Assembly: GCF_020268605.1 (NCBI RefSeq)
Contig: NZ_CP084222.1
Coordinates: 558,001 to 622,000 of the forward strand
Length of the DNA stretch: 64,000 nucleotides
Direction of reading: 5' to 3'
Origin: Arsenophonus apicola
GTDB taxonomy: Bacteria; Pseudomonadota; Gammaproteobacteria; Enterobacterales; Enterobacteriaceae
Under the pieces are notes generated by a model. It saw nothing but the letters and a program-made list of their open reading frames with translations, was not told the origin of the DNA and did not search any database. Positions 36,886-46,139 of this stretch are shown here, in pieces. How positions within the stretch are numbered: the first letter of the stretch is position 1; each line of letters starts with the position of its first letter. The position numbers and the translations under genes were made by a program.

Positions 36886-37279
36886 TTATTTTTAAACTGA
36901 TCCATCAACCAATTTAAGTTTAAAAAATTGAATACTAATTCTTAATATTATTGAGTTATTTTTATAAATAAAATATTGATAATTAAAAATAATTAGATTA
37001 TTTTTTGATTAATTAATAATATGCCATGCTAATTGTATAGGATCATCTCGTCAGTTAACTGTTTTATTGATTAATTGTCGATCCACAGTAATACTATTTT
37101 GTATATGGGCGAAATTTGCCAAGCAGCGACTAAAATACTCTTTGCTGGTGAAATTGTATTGTTACCCTGTTTGAATACGCATATATACAATAACTTACTG
37201 TCAAGCGTGTTATTTTTCTTTCGGTTTTTACCATTTGCTATGAGTGATTAAACATTCATTCAGTATTAAGGAAAACATT
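36886..37279. other. AT-rich spacer after lysR
   Basis: About 390 bases without a gene. Stretch 36900-37030 is nearly pure A/T; the rest may carry the promoter of the metallo-beta-lactamase-fold gene. No repeat or RNA gene recognised. Confidence 0.5.
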
Positions 37280-38152
37280 ATGAAAGTTGGCTCCATCATC
37301 ACTATGGCTGTGCTTTTTACTTTCAGCACATTAGTTCAAGCGACAAATTTAAAAATGTCAGTCTATAACCCCGGTGAAAAAAGTATTTTCCCCGTCTCTT
37401 CTGAAATTATTAGTGGCGAGCATGAAATAATTCTTATTGATGCCCAATTTCAAAAAAATGATGCGGAAGAATTAGTTAATGGTATAAAAAAACTAAATAA
37501 AAAACTAACAACAATTTATATTAGTCATTCTGATCCCGATTATTATTTTGGACTAGAGGTTATTACTAAAGCTTTTCCTAATGCAAAAGTATTAGCAACA
37601 GCCGAGACGGTTAAAGCGATAAAGGCGACAAAAGAGGGTAAACAGGCCTATTGGGGGCCTATATTGAAACAACAAGCACCTAACAAAATCATTATTCCTG
37701 AGGTGTTGCAAGGTAATACATTAACGGTTAATGGTGAAAAAATTAAAATTCAGGGACTAAAAAGTGCTGCACCTGATCGTACTTTTGTTTGGATCCCTAA
37801 ACTTAAAGCTATTGTTGGCGGTGTTCTTGTCTCTGACAATATTCATGTCTGGACAGCTGACACTCAGAGCAAAGCATCTCGCCAACACTGGCTACAAGCG
37901 TTAGAAAGTATTAAACAACTTAAGCCAAAAGTCGTTATTCCGGGGCATTACCTTGAACCTTCGGCAAAAGATATTACCAGCGTTACTTTTACAGAAAACT
38001 ATATAAAAAAACTAGAAAAAGTTTTAGCAAAAAGTAAAAATTCAACTGAAGTCATTGACATTATGCAGCAAGCTTACCCAAATTTAAAAGAGCCTGCTAG
38101 TCTCGAATTGAGCGCCAAAGTATTGAAGGGTGAAATGAAATGGCCACAATAA
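37280..38152 (+). CDS. Exported metallo-beta-lactamase-fold protein
   Basis: 290 residues with a signal peptide ending near VQA, so probably periplasmic. MBL-fold features: ISGEHEIILIDAQF, ISHSDPDYYFG (His83, Asp85, Asp87, Tyr88), GGVLVSDNIHVW and VIPGHY. The classical metal motif is HxHxDH; here it reads HSDPDY, so the second His is Asp and the last His is Tyr. The ATG at 37280 follows AAGGA directly before the signal peptide. A DsbA-like gene follows after 15 bases. Substrate unknown. Confidence 0.8.
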   Translation: MKVGSIITMAVLFTFSTLVQATNLKMSVYNPGEKSIFPVSSEIISGEHEIILIDAQFQKNDAEELVNGIKKLNKKLTTIYISHSDPDYYFGLEVITKAFPNAKVLATAETVKAIKATKEGKQAYWGPILKQQAPNKIIIPEVLQGNTLTVNGEKIKIQGLKSAAPDRTFVWIPKLKAIVGGVLVSDNIHVWTADTQSKASRQHWLQALESIKQLKPKVVIPGHYLEPSAKDITSVTFTENYIKKLEKVLAKSKNSTEVIDIMQQAYPNLKEPASLELSAKVLKGEMKWPQ

Positions 38153-38167
38153 TTTCGCGAGGAAAAA

Positions 38168-38818
38168 ATGTCATCAATAACCTTACATTATATTTTTGAT
38201 CCTTTCTGTGGTTGGTGTTATGGTGCGTCTCCATTGATAGAAATTGCAGCTAGTCAGCCAAATATTAAACTACAACTACATGGTGGTGGTATGCTGACAG
38301 GTTATAACCGAGTAAAGATTGACGATCAATGGCGTCAATTTTTGTTAGATACTGATAAGCAGATTGCCAGTATAACTGGACAAACATTTGGTGATAATTA
38401 TCACCAAATGTTACAACAAAATAATGTAATACTAGATTCGTTACCACCGATAACAGCAATTATTACCGCTGATGAATTAGCAAATAAAGGTTTAACAATG
38501 TTAAAGGCCATCCAAACAGCGCATTATATTGATGGGCTTCAGGTCAGTGATGAGAACACTTTGTTGCAATTAGCACAACAGATTGGACTAGACAAACCGC
38601 TGTTTCAACAAACTTTTGCCATCAATAAAGATGAACCAACTAACAAACATATCCAATCTAGTCGTACCTTATTACATAAAGTTGCTCGTTCCGGTTTTCC
38701 GACCCTAATTGCTCAACATAATGAAAATCTGATGGTAATAAATTTAGATAGATATTTTTCTCAACCCCAACTATGGCAAAAATATCTACAAAATTTATCA
38801 GCAGCTTCTTTATCATAA
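38168..38818 (+). CDS. DsbA-family thioredoxin-like oxidoreductase
   Basis: 216 residues, no signal peptide. Thioredoxin fold with active-site Cys14-Gly-Trp-Cys17 in FDPFCGWCYGASP, then helical insertion, resembling FrnE/DsbA-like cytosolic proteins. Likely a thiol-disulfide oxidoreductase or glutathione transferase-like enzyme. Only 15 bases follow the MBL-fold gene with an AGGA site in the gap, so the two are probably co-transcribed and may act on the same metabolite or stress. Confidence 0.8.
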   Translation: MSSITLHYIFDPFCGWCYGASPLIEIAASQPNIKLQLHGGGMLTGYNRVKIDDQWRQFLLDTDKQIASITGQTFGDNYHQMLQQNNVILDSLPPITAIITADELANKGLTMLKAIQTAHYIDGLQVSDENTLLQLAQQIGLDKPLFQQTFAINKDEPTNKHIQSSRTLLHKVARSGFPTLIAQHNENLMVINLDRYFSQPQLWQKYLQNLSAASLS

Positions 38819-38917
38819 AATTTATTTATGCCTTTCCATGGATTGAAAGGGGTAAACAGTTATTTAGTTAGTGTAAGAATAAATTTAAACTTATTAAAAA
38901 GACATCTCTAATAATTT

Positions 38918-38951
38918 AACGCAGCTGCTTATTATAAAGTTAAGCTGCGTT
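38918..38951. terminator. Candidate bidirectional terminator
   Basis: 9-bp stem AACGCAGCT/AGCTGCGTT (38918-38926, 38943-38951), 16-base loop, with T-rich flanks on the plus side (GTTTTG) and A/T on the other. Lies between the convergent DsbA-like gene and the DUF4354-like gene. Confidence 0.6.
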
Positions 38952-38961
38952 TTGAGATTAT

Positions 38962-39336
38962 TTATTTACAATTATCAGTTAATTTAACCATTGCTGCTTT
39001 AGTAATATCACGATTAATAGAAGCAAATACAATCATACCTTTTGCATTTTCGTTATTTTTTAGCACTTTATTATGTAAGTTCTCATCAATGGTATCAACT
39101 TTGAATTCTCTTGAACCTAAAAAAGCCTTGAAACAATATTTAGACAGATCAAGCTCTTTTTCCGACAAATTAGCAACCATTACCTCGAATCTTTTTGTAT
39201 AATAGGATTTCTTCGCTGTAGAAATACTACCGGCTTCTTTTTGAGAGGCAAATACCGTAACACCATTTGGCACAGTTGCCATAATTGAAAATGAACAACA
39301 GATAAGAAAAGATAATAGCAAACTTGCTTTTTTCAT
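38962..39336 (-). CDS. Small exported protein, probably DUF4354 family
   Basis: 124 residues. Signal peptide at the N-terminus (MKKASLLLSFLICCSFSIMA), mature part beginning TVPNGVTVFASQ. Features NYYTK-like SYYTKRFEVMVANLS and two cysteines (KYCFKAF; C-terminal DNCK) that could form a disulfide in the periplasm. The pattern resembles DUF4354 proteins of Salmonella and relatives; function unknown. ATG at 39336 preferred because AGGAAAG lies at proper distance; another ATG lies 15 bases upstream. Monocistronic. Confidence 0.65.
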   Translation of the reverse strand: MKKASLLLSFLICCSFSIMATVPNGVTVFASQKEAGSISTAKKSYYTKRFEVMVANLSEKELDLSKYCFKAFLGSREFKVDTIDENLHNKVLKNNENAKGMIVFASINRDITKAAMVKLTDNCK

Positions 39337-39466
39337 TTGAACTTTCCTCATATTTTATCTAGTGAGTTAAAAGTACATAAAATTAATAAAGTCTTTTTTC
39401 ATTAATAATACCAGTCTAAGTGTAACAGAGTTACCCTATAGCCCCAAATATCAACATACTAACTTG

Positions 39467-40153
39467 TTAAAGAATATTTTTTATGAGCCAATCCTCTTTA
39501 AAATATTTAATCAACATGAGACTAATACCTGCACTGGCTAATGCGGGACCAAAAGCAATTTTATCTGGTTTATATCGTATTTTGACCCATAAAAAAACAT
39601 AATTAAGTAAGCCTAGACAAGCAGATAATAACATTAGATAAGGTAAAATATATATGCCTAACCAAGCACCATAAGCCGCAACAAGTTTAATATCTCCTTG
39701 TGCTAATCCTCGACGTTTAATAGCCAATTTAAAAAAACCATAAATAAACCAAAATATTAAATAACCAATCAAGGCACCATAAATAGCTAGTAACAGTTGC
39801 TCACTAGATTGCATAGCATGAAAAAGTAATGCTAATACAAGTAAGGGATAGACTAATAAATCTGGTAAATAGCCTGTCTGATGATCAATAAAAGCCAGTA
39901 ATACGCTAAACCAGACGAAAAAAAGTAAAATCATCATATGGCTAAGGTCGGTAAGTAACAAGAATATGATAGTGAAAGGAATAAAAAGAGTAATAAAAAG
40001 GAGACATCTACTGGGTGAGCCATTAAATCTATAATTAAATAGATGAAATGGTAAATAACTAATTAATAATTGGCTTAAAGGGAATAAAATAATTGTTATA
40101 ATAAACGCTTGTATCAGTTGCCAATACGAAAAAGTGGTGAGCCACGTTGCCAT
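39467..40153 (-). CDS. A24-family prepilin peptidase, peptidase domain only
   Basis: 228 residues, mostly membrane helices. The two catalytic aspartates of type IV prepilin peptidases are present: Asp90 in FIDHQTGYLPD and Asp154 in AQGDIKL. Standard PilD/GspO enzymes also carry an N-terminal cysteine-containing methylation domain; here the first part is hydrophobic without that zinc motif. No pilin or secretin genes are nearby, so its substrate is unknown. The ATG at 40153 is preferred over an in-frame TTG because of AAGGA spacing. Divergent from rsmE. Confidence 0.82.
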   Translation of the reverse strand: MATWLTTFSYWQLIQAFIITIILFPLSQLLISYLPFHLFNYRFNGSPSRCLLFITLFIPFTIIFLLLTDLSHMMILLFFVWFSVLLAFIDHQTGYLPDLLVYPLLVLALLFHAMQSSEQLLLAIYGALIGYLIFWFIYGFFKLAIKRRGLAQGDIKLVAAYGAWLGIYILPYLMLLSACLGLLNYVFLWVKIRYKPDKIAFGPALASAGISLMLIKYFKEDWLIKNIL

Positions 40154-40409
40154 CTTCAAATTCCTTTTTGAAAAATCCTCATTATTCTCTCAGCATCCAT
40201 TTCCAACATGCATAAATAAAAAACAATGCTTAACAACAGTTCTACAATAGATATTAACAATAATCTGCTTGTAAGCGATTTTTTGCGAATTATTACGCAA
40301 AATAAAAAGGGAAAATCAATAGCTAGCGAGACAACTTGCTAGTTTATTTTCCCATCTCTATTATAGGCACAATATTTTGCTAGCATTCAGTTTATAAGGA
40401 AGCATGGTT

Positions 40410-41141
40410 ATGCGTGTTCCTCGGATCTATCATCCTGAAGCATTAGAATCAGGCGCAATAATACGATTAAGTGATAATGCCACTAACCACGTTAGTCGAG
40501 TTCTACGTATGAGTGTAGGACAAAATATTGAGTTATTTGACGGTAGTAATTCTATTTTCGTGGCGCAAATACTCGAGGCTAATAAAAAATCAGTTATAGT
40601 GCAGCTCGGGCTGGCGACAATTGCAAACAGAGAATCCCCTTTAGATCTCCATCTTGGACAAGTTATTTCTCGCGGGGAAAAAATGGAATTCACTATTCAA
40701 AAATCAGTAGAGCTTGGCGTCAATACCATTACTCCACTACTTTCTGCACGCTGTAATGTTAAACTGGATCCCGGGCGACTGAGTAAAAAGCAACAACAAT
40801 GGCAGAATATTGCTATTTCTGCTTGCGAACAATGTGGACGTAACAAGATCCCCTTAATTCGTTCAGTCATGCCTCTTGAAGCTTGGTGCATGGAAAAAGA
40901 TGATGCATTAAAAATTAATCTCCATCCTAAAGCCCAATCAAGTATTAATACACTGCCTGCATCTGTAAATAAAGTCCGCTTACTCATTGGCCCAGAAGGC
41001 GGACTTTCACCAGAAGAAATCATAATGACAACTAATTACCAATTTACTAATATCCTACTTGGACCTCGGATATTAAGAACAGAAACCACTGCGTTAACTG
41101 CAATCACAGCATTACAAGTTCGTTTCGGCGATCTTGGTTAA
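40410..41141 (+). CDS. rsmE: 16S rRNA (uracil-1498-N3)-methyltransferase
   Basis: 243 residues, the E. coli length. SPOUT-class methyltransferase modifying U1498 in the decoding region. N-terminal PUA-like part RVPRIYHPEALESG; C-terminal knot with IGPEGGLSPEEI and LGPRILRTETTALTAI. The ATG at 40410 gives the E. coli-like N-terminus with a nine-base spacing to AGGA; an ATG six bases earlier is possible. Followed after nine bases by gshB, as in E. coli. Confidence 0.96.
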   Translation: MRVPRIYHPEALESGAIIRLSDNATNHVSRVLRMSVGQNIELFDGSNSIFVAQILEANKKSVIVQLGLATIANRESPLDLHLGQVISRGEKMEFTIQKSVELGVNTITPLLSARCNVKLDPGRLSKKQQQWQNIAISACEQCGRNKIPLIRSVMPLEAWCMEKDDALKINLHPKAQSSINTLPASVNKVRLLIGPEGGLSPEEIIMTTNYQFTNILLGPRILRTETTALTAITALQVRFGDLG

Positions 41142-41150
41142 GGAGACAAA

Positions 41151-42122
41151 ATGATCAAATTAGGTATTGTGATGGATCCCATTTCAACCATAAAAATTAA
41201 AAAAGATAGTAGTTTCGCTATGCTATTAGAAGCACAACGCCGTGGCTATGAAATTCACTATCTAGAAATGGGCGATCTCTATTTATTACAAGGCGAAGCA
41301 TACGGGCATACTAAGCAACTGATCAATATTAAACAAGATACTATGCAATGGTATGAATTTGGTGCTGAGCAAGATATTGCGCTGAAAAATCTTGATGTGA
41401 TTTTAATGCGAAAGGATCCTCCATTTGATACTGAATATATTTACGCCACTTATATCCTTGAAAGAGCAGAACAAGCAGGTAGTTTAATTGTCAATAAACC
41501 TCAAAGCCTACGGGATTGTAACGAAAAACTATTTACTGCCTGGTTTGCTAAGTTAACGCCTGATACATTAGTAACCCGAAATAATAAAAAACTACGTGAA
41601 TTTCATCAAAAACATGGTGATGTCATCTTTAAACCCCTGGATGGAATGGGTGGCGCGTCTATTTTCCGGCTAACAAAAGATGATCCTAATGTCAGCGTCA
41701 TTATCGAAACATTAACCCAACATGGTCAGCGTTTCTGTATGGCGCAAGATTACTTACCTGCTATCAAAGAAGGTGATAAACGTGTGTTGGTTGTCGATGG
41801 TGAACCGGTTCCTTATTGCTTAGCCCGTATTCCAGCTCAAGGTGAAACGCGAGGAAATCTAGCTGCTGGAGGATCTGGGGAAGCGAGGCCATTGACAGGA
41901 AGTGATTGGAAAATTGCTAGAACAGTCGCGCCTATATTAAAAGAAAAAGGGTTAATTTTCGTTGGCTTAGATATTATTGGTGATCGCTTAACCGAAATTA
42001 ATGTTACCAGTCCTACCTGTATACGTGAAATTGAAGCCGCATTTTCGGATATATCAATTACGGGTATGTTATTTGATGCAATAGAAAAACGACTAACTGC
42101 AAAACAGCAAATTAACAAATAG
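41151..42122 (+). CDS. gshB: Glutathione synthetase
   Basis: 323 residues (E. coli 316). ATP-grasp ligase adding glycine to gamma-glutamylcysteine, completing glutathione. Blocks LGIVMDPISTIKIKKDSS, LRDCNEKLFTAWF, VIFKPLDGMGGASIFR, GDKRVLVVDGEPVPY, NLAAGGSGEARPLT and EINVTSPTCIREIE are all typical. Strong AAGGAGA site. Completes the pathway begun by gshA at the left edge. Part of rsmE-gshB-yqgE-ruvX. Confidence 0.97.
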   Translation: MIKLGIVMDPISTIKIKKDSSFAMLLEAQRRGYEIHYLEMGDLYLLQGEAYGHTKQLINIKQDTMQWYEFGAEQDIALKNLDVILMRKDPPFDTEYIYATYILERAEQAGSLIVNKPQSLRDCNEKLFTAWFAKLTPDTLVTRNNKKLREFHQKHGDVIFKPLDGMGGASIFRLTKDDPNVSVIIETLTQHGQRFCMAQDYLPAIKEGDKRVLVVDGEPVPYCLARIPAQGETRGNLAAGGSGEARPLTGSDWKIARTVAPILKEKGLIFVGLDIIGDRLTEINVTSPTCIREIEAAFSDISITGMLFDAIEKRLTAKQQINK

Positions 42123-42307
42123 CTAACATTATGGTTAACTGAATAATAAAATAGGATACTATAAATGTTTTCTACTGTTATAAAATACGAATATCGTAAA
42201 GTCTACCTACGATAGAATTTACACAACCTAGTGTGTTTGATTAATTATTTTTTACCGCTTAATTCAGGTATATTTTATTGATAATTCAGGAAAATAAGTT
42301 TAATGAT

Positions 42308-42871
42308 ATGAATTTACAAAACCACTTTCTCATCGCCATGCCAACGTTATTAGATCCGTTTTTTCAAAAGTCGGTGGTTTATATCTGTGAGCATAATGAA
42401 AAAGGTGCTATGGGTTTGGTGATCAATAGACCAATCGAACAAATTTCAATCAACAGCATATTAAAAAATTTAAACATCAAAACAACAGAATACGATCATA
42501 TAACTGAATTAAGTCAACCGGTTTTTTCTGGTGGCCCGATTGCAGAAGCGCATGGTTTTATTCTACATTCGCCACAAAACGGTTTTCATTCTACCTTAAA
42601 GCTTTCTGATGAAATTATGATCACCACTTCAAAAGATATTCTCGAAACTTTAGGCACCACCAAACAACCAGAAAAAACACTTATCGCCTTAGGATATTCA
42701 AGCTGGGAACAAGGGCAACTGGAAAAAGAGATGATGGAAAATAATTGGCTAACCGCTAAAGCTGATAGCAATATCATTTTTCACACACCTATTGCTGAAC
42801 GCTGGCGTGAAGCCGCTGCTCTGATTGGGATTGATATTTTTAATATTTCAAATCAAGCAGGTCATGCATAA
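42308..42871 (+). CDS. yqgE: YqgE/AlgH family protein
   Basis: 187 residues, as in E. coli. Family blocks NHFLIAMPTLLDPFFQKSVVYICEHN, split by the usual spacing, then GAMGLVINRP, VFSGGPIAEAHGFILH and GYSSWEQGQLEKEM. Molecular function is not established; AlgH was linked to alginate regulation in Pseudomonas. The ATG at 42308 matches the family start; the frame is open to a TTG 30 bases upstream. The stop overlaps the ruvX start (TAATG). Confidence 0.93.
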   Translation: MNLQNHFLIAMPTLLDPFFQKSVVYICEHNEKGAMGLVINRPIEQISINSILKNLNIKTTEYDHITELSQPVFSGGPIAEAHGFILHSPQNGFHSTLKLSDEIMITTSKDILETLGTTKQPEKTLIALGYSSWEQGQLEKEMMENNWLTAKADSNIIFHTPIAERWREAAALIGIDIFNISNQAGHA

Positions 42872-43290
42872 TGGCAAATAGAACAATTATCGCTTTTGAT
42901 TTCGGTACACTGAGTATTGGCATCGCCATCGGGCAGGAAATTACAGCAAATGCCCGTCCTTTAACAGCAATAAAAGCCAAAGACGGTAAGCCCAACTGGT
43001 TAGAAATTGAAAAAATATTACAAGAATGGCAACCTGAACTAGCTATTGTTGGACTTCCTCTCAATATGGACGGAACAGAGCAGCCAATGAGCAATCAAGC
43101 CCGTAAATTTGCTAACCGTTTGCATGGGCGCTTTGGTATTCAAGTTACATTACATGATGAACGCCTAACAACGATAGAAGCGCGAGCACAACTCTTTAAT
43201 CAGGGTGGTTATCGGGCTTTAAATAAAAGCAAGATTGATTCCATTTCTGCTGTCATCATTTTAGAAAGTTGGTTTGAACAACATGCTTAG
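42871..43290 (+). CDS. ruvX: Putative pre-16S rRNA nuclease (YqgF / RuvX)
   Basis: 139 residues. RNase H-like fold: AFDFGTLSIGIAIGQ carries the first catalytic Asp; IVGLPLNMDGTEQPMS and LHDERLTTIEA carry the others; the C-terminal KIDSISAVIILESW completes the fold. Implicated in 5' maturation of 16S rRNA. Translationally coupled to yqgE by a one-base overlap. Usual length for the family. Confidence 0.95.
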   Translation: MANRTIIAFDFGTLSIGIAIGQEITANARPLTAIKAKDGKPNWLEIEKILQEWQPELAIVGLPLNMDGTEQPMSNQARKFANRLHGRFGIQVTLHDERLTTIEARAQLFNQGGYRALNKSKIDSISAVIILESWFEQHA

Positions 43291-43375
43291 TCAGCATAAT
43301 TATAATAAACTGTTACTCATAGCCACGATAATGAAGTTATGCTGTTATCCTATTTTATTTAGCATCTAAATTTTT

Positions 43376-44059
43376 ATGAATACAATCCAACAAAATCTGG
43401 TTAATGTCAAAAATAGCATCATTCAAGCAGCTAATAAATATCATCGCTCGCCAGAAGATATTACTCTGCTTGCCGTCAGTAAAACTAAATCATGTGAGGC
43501 AATTCAAGACGCTATCGATGCGGGTCAATACCAGTTTGGCGAAAATTATTTGCAAGAAGGGATAGAAAAAATCACCTATTTTAGTCACAAACAGGATTTA
43601 ATATGGCACTTTATCGGCGCGCTACAATCCAATAAAAGCCGATTGGTAGCTGAGCATTTCGATTGGTGTCATACTATTGATAGATTAAAAATAGCACAAC
43701 GATTAAATAATCAGCGTCCGGCAAATAAAGCGCCATTAAACGTACTGATCCAAATTAATATCAGTGATGAAATAAGTAAATCAGGTATTGCACCAGCAGA
43801 ATTAGATAAATTAGCGGCTGAAATTGTATTACTACCAAACTTAAAATTACGTGGTTTAATGGCAATCCCAGCCCCAAATAATGAACTGAGCCAACAAACG
43901 TCAATTTTTCGCAGTATGGAAAATTTATTTAATCAATTAAAAAAACAATATCCAGATATTGATACTCTTTCCATGGGTATGACCGCTGATCTTGATATTG
44001 CTATTGCTTGTGGTTCAACATTAGTCAGAATTGGCACAGCTATTTTTGGTTCCCGATAA
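43376..44059 (+). CDS. yggS: PLP homeostasis protein YggS
   Basis: 227 residues. Alanine racemase N-terminal-like barrel binding pyridoxal phosphate. PLP lysine in LLAVSKTKS near residue 36; FGENYLQEG, WHFIGALQSNKSR and LSMGMTADLDIAIACGSTLVRIGTAIFG (shown in parts in the family) are conserved. Balances vitamin B6 and amino acid pools without known catalysis. First gene of yggS-proC-yggT-rdgB-hemW. Confidence 0.95.
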   Translation: MNTIQQNLVNVKNSIIQAANKYHRSPEDITLLAVSKTKSCEAIQDAIDAGQYQFGENYLQEGIEKITYFSHKQDLIWHFIGALQSNKSRLVAEHFDWCHTIDRLKIAQRLNNQRPANKAPLNVLIQINISDEISKSGIAPAELDKLAAEIVLLPNLKLRGLMAIPAPNNELSQQTSIFRSMENLFNQLKKQYPDIDTLSMGMTADLDIAIACGSTLVRIGTAIFGSR

Positions 44060-44104
44060 TGAATTAATTTGAAAATCAATGCGATCAATAAAAGGAGCAA
44101 TATA

Positions 44105-44926
44105 ATGCAACAGCGAAAAATTACCTTTATAGGCGCTGGGAATATGGCTCATGCGATTATCGCAGGATTAATATCTGCTGGTTATCCGGAAAATTACATT
44201 ACAGCATGTTCCCCCACAGCAACAAATCGCGAACTACTGGTAAAAAAATATGGTATAAATGGAAAAAGCGATAACAGCGAAGCAAGCAAACAGGCAGATG
44301 TTATTATTCTTGCTGTTAAGCCCCAGATAATGGAAACCGTTTGTCAACCTCTAAAAGAACAGGTTAATTTTGCCAATAAATTGGTTTTGACAATTGCCGC
44401 GGGAATTCCGGCGAAACGTTATCAACAGTATCTCGCGCCTAATATAAATTTGGTGCGTGTTATGCCCAACACACCGTCTCTGGTTGGTCAAGGTGTTAGT
44501 GGTTTGTATGCCATGGATTGTGTATCAGAGGATGATAAAACCTTTGCTACAGAACTAATGGCAAGTGTTGGTAAAGTTTTCTGGCTGAATAACCAAGCCG
44601 CTATTAATGATATTATTGCCGTAACTGGTAGTGCACCCGCTTACTTTTTCCTATTTATGGAATCAATGCAACAGGAGGCTGAACGACTTGGTTTTGATAG
44701 TAAAACAGCAAAAGAGCTGGTTTTATATACCGCCCAAGGTTCTATTGCCCTAGCAGCAAGTAAATCAGATCTCTCTTTTGCGACATTAAGAGAACAAGTA
44801 ACCTCTAAGGGCGGGACAACAGCTAAAGCCTTAGAGCAGTTTTATCAAGCTAATTTACCTCAGATTGTTACCAATGCCATGCGTGCTGCAATCTGCCGCG
44901 CTGAAGAAATGGAAAAACAATATTGA
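44105..44926 (+). CDS. proC: Pyrroline-5-carboxylate reductase
   Basis: 273 residues. NADPH-dependent last step of proline synthesis, using the product of ProA. Rossmann motif FIGAGNMAHAIIAGL at the N-terminus; VMPNTPSLVGQGVSG; C-terminal TSKGGTTAKALE substrate site. ATG at 44105 chosen: AAAGGAGC lies at ideal distance and matches the E. coli N-terminus; the frame runs upstream to a TTG. Between yggS and yggT, an arrangement found in Yersinia and Morganellaceae rather than E. coli. Confidence 0.96.
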   Translation: MQQRKITFIGAGNMAHAIIAGLISAGYPENYITACSPTATNRELLVKKYGINGKSDNSEASKQADVIILAVKPQIMETVCQPLKEQVNFANKLVLTIAAGIPAKRYQQYLAPNINLVRVMPNTPSLVGQGVSGLYAMDCVSEDDKTFATELMASVGKVFWLNNQAAINDIIAVTGSAPAYFFLFMESMQQEAERLGFDSKTAKELVLYTAQGSIALAASKSDLSFATLREQVTSKGGTTAKALEQFYQANLPQIVTNAMRAAICRAEEMEKQY

Positions 44927-44943
44927 TCTTTTAGGATAATTAA

Positions 44944-45525
44944 ATGCAATTTTTAACTTTTATCGTACCAACCATTATTCAACTATACATTATTATTTTA
45001 TTGCTACGCGTTTGGATGCAATGGGTTAGAGCGGATTTCTACAATCCCTTTTCCCAATTTGTGGTCAAAGTCACTCAACCGATCGTAGGACCATTGCGTC
45101 GTTTTATTCCAGCCATTGGTGCGATTGATACAGCAACTTTATTAGTCGCCTATATTCTTACCGTGGCCAATATTCTTTTTGTCATGTGGGCAACAAATAC
45201 GCTCGCTTTAATCAGCATAACGTTACTACCTCTTAGCTTTATCCAATTATTAACCTATGCCGGCAAGTTAGTTTTTTGGCTGATCTTAATTCGAGCTATT
45301 CTTAGTTGGATAAGCCAGGGCCGTAATCCTATTGATTATATGCTTATGCAATTAACCGAACCTTTGATGTCACCTATTCGTCGGATTATTCCTGCCATGG
45401 GTGGATTGGATTTCTCAGCCATGATAGTGATGCTGATCTTGATTGCTTTAAATTATCTGCGGTTGGATATTCTGTTATTTATTGATCCGACTATTACCAG
45501 CATACTTTTTCAGTTGGCTATTTGA
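44944..45525 (+). CDS. yggT: YggT family inner-membrane protein
   Basis: 193 residues. Two YggT repeats, each with a hydrophobic hairpin and a PIVGPLRRFIPAIGAID / PLMSPIRRIIPAMGGLD motif before the second helix. The family is membrane-integral and of uncertain role (linked to osmotic or potassium tolerance). In operon between proC and rdgB. Confidence 0.93.
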   Translation: MQFLTFIVPTIIQLYIIILLLRVWMQWVRADFYNPFSQFVVKVTQPIVGPLRRFIPAIGAIDTATLLVAYILTVANILFVMWATNTLALISITLLPLSFIQLLTYAGKLVFWLILIRAILSWISQGRNPIDYMLMQLTEPLMSPIRRIIPAMGGLDFSAMIVMLILIALNYLRLDILLFIDPTITSILFQLAI

Positions 45526-45545
45526 TGTAAAGGTAAACAAACTTC

Positions 45546-46139
45546 ATGCAAAAAGTGGTATTAGCAACGGGTAATGCCGGCAAGGTAAGTGAATTTTCTG
45601 ACCTATTAAAAGAGTGTAACTTAAATATTATTGCTCAAACTGAGTTAGCTATCAGTCCGATCGCGGAAACAGGATTAACTTTTATTGAAAATGCGATATT
45701 AAAAGCACGTCACGCAGCAAAAGTCTCTGGTTTAGCGGCCATTGCCGATGATTCAGGCCTTTCGGTTAAGGCGCTAAAAGGTGCGCCCGGTATCTATTCA
45801 GCACGCTTTGCGGGTGAAAATGCTTCTGACGAAGATAATTTATATAAACTATTATCCCTCATGAAAGATATCCCGGATAACCAACGCCAAGCTCAATTCA
45901 ATTGTGTCCTGGTTTATCTCCGCCATGTTGCCGATCCCACACCGATTATATGTCACGGTATATGGCAAGGTGTGTTAACCCATGAACCTAAAGGTAGCAA
46001 CGGTTTTGGTTATGATCCTATTTTTTATGACACCAAACTAAAACTTACCGCAGCTCAATTAACCAAAGCGCAAAAAAATGCACTCTCTCATCGTGGGCAA
46101 GCATTAAGGATGTTATTAGGATCTTTAACTAATGCTTAA
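45546..46139 (+). CDS. rdgB: dITP/XTP pyrophosphatase
   Basis: 197 residues. Ham1-family house-cleaning enzyme hydrolysing dITP, XTP and related non-canonical purine nucleotides. Blocks VLATGNAGKVSEF, ADDSGLSVKAL, GAPGIYSARFAG, GFGYDPIFYD and LSHRGQALRML are complete. The stop overlaps the hemW start by 8 bases. Confidence 0.97.
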   Translation: MQKVVLATGNAGKVSEFSDLLKECNLNIIAQTELAISPIAETGLTFIENAILKARHAAKVSGLAAIADDSGLSVKALKGAPGIYSARFAGENASDEDNLYKLLSLMKDIPDNQRQAQFNCVLVYLRHVADPTPIICHGIWQGVLTHEPKGSNGFGYDPIFYDTKLKLTAAQLTKAQKNALSHRGQALRMLLGSLTNA

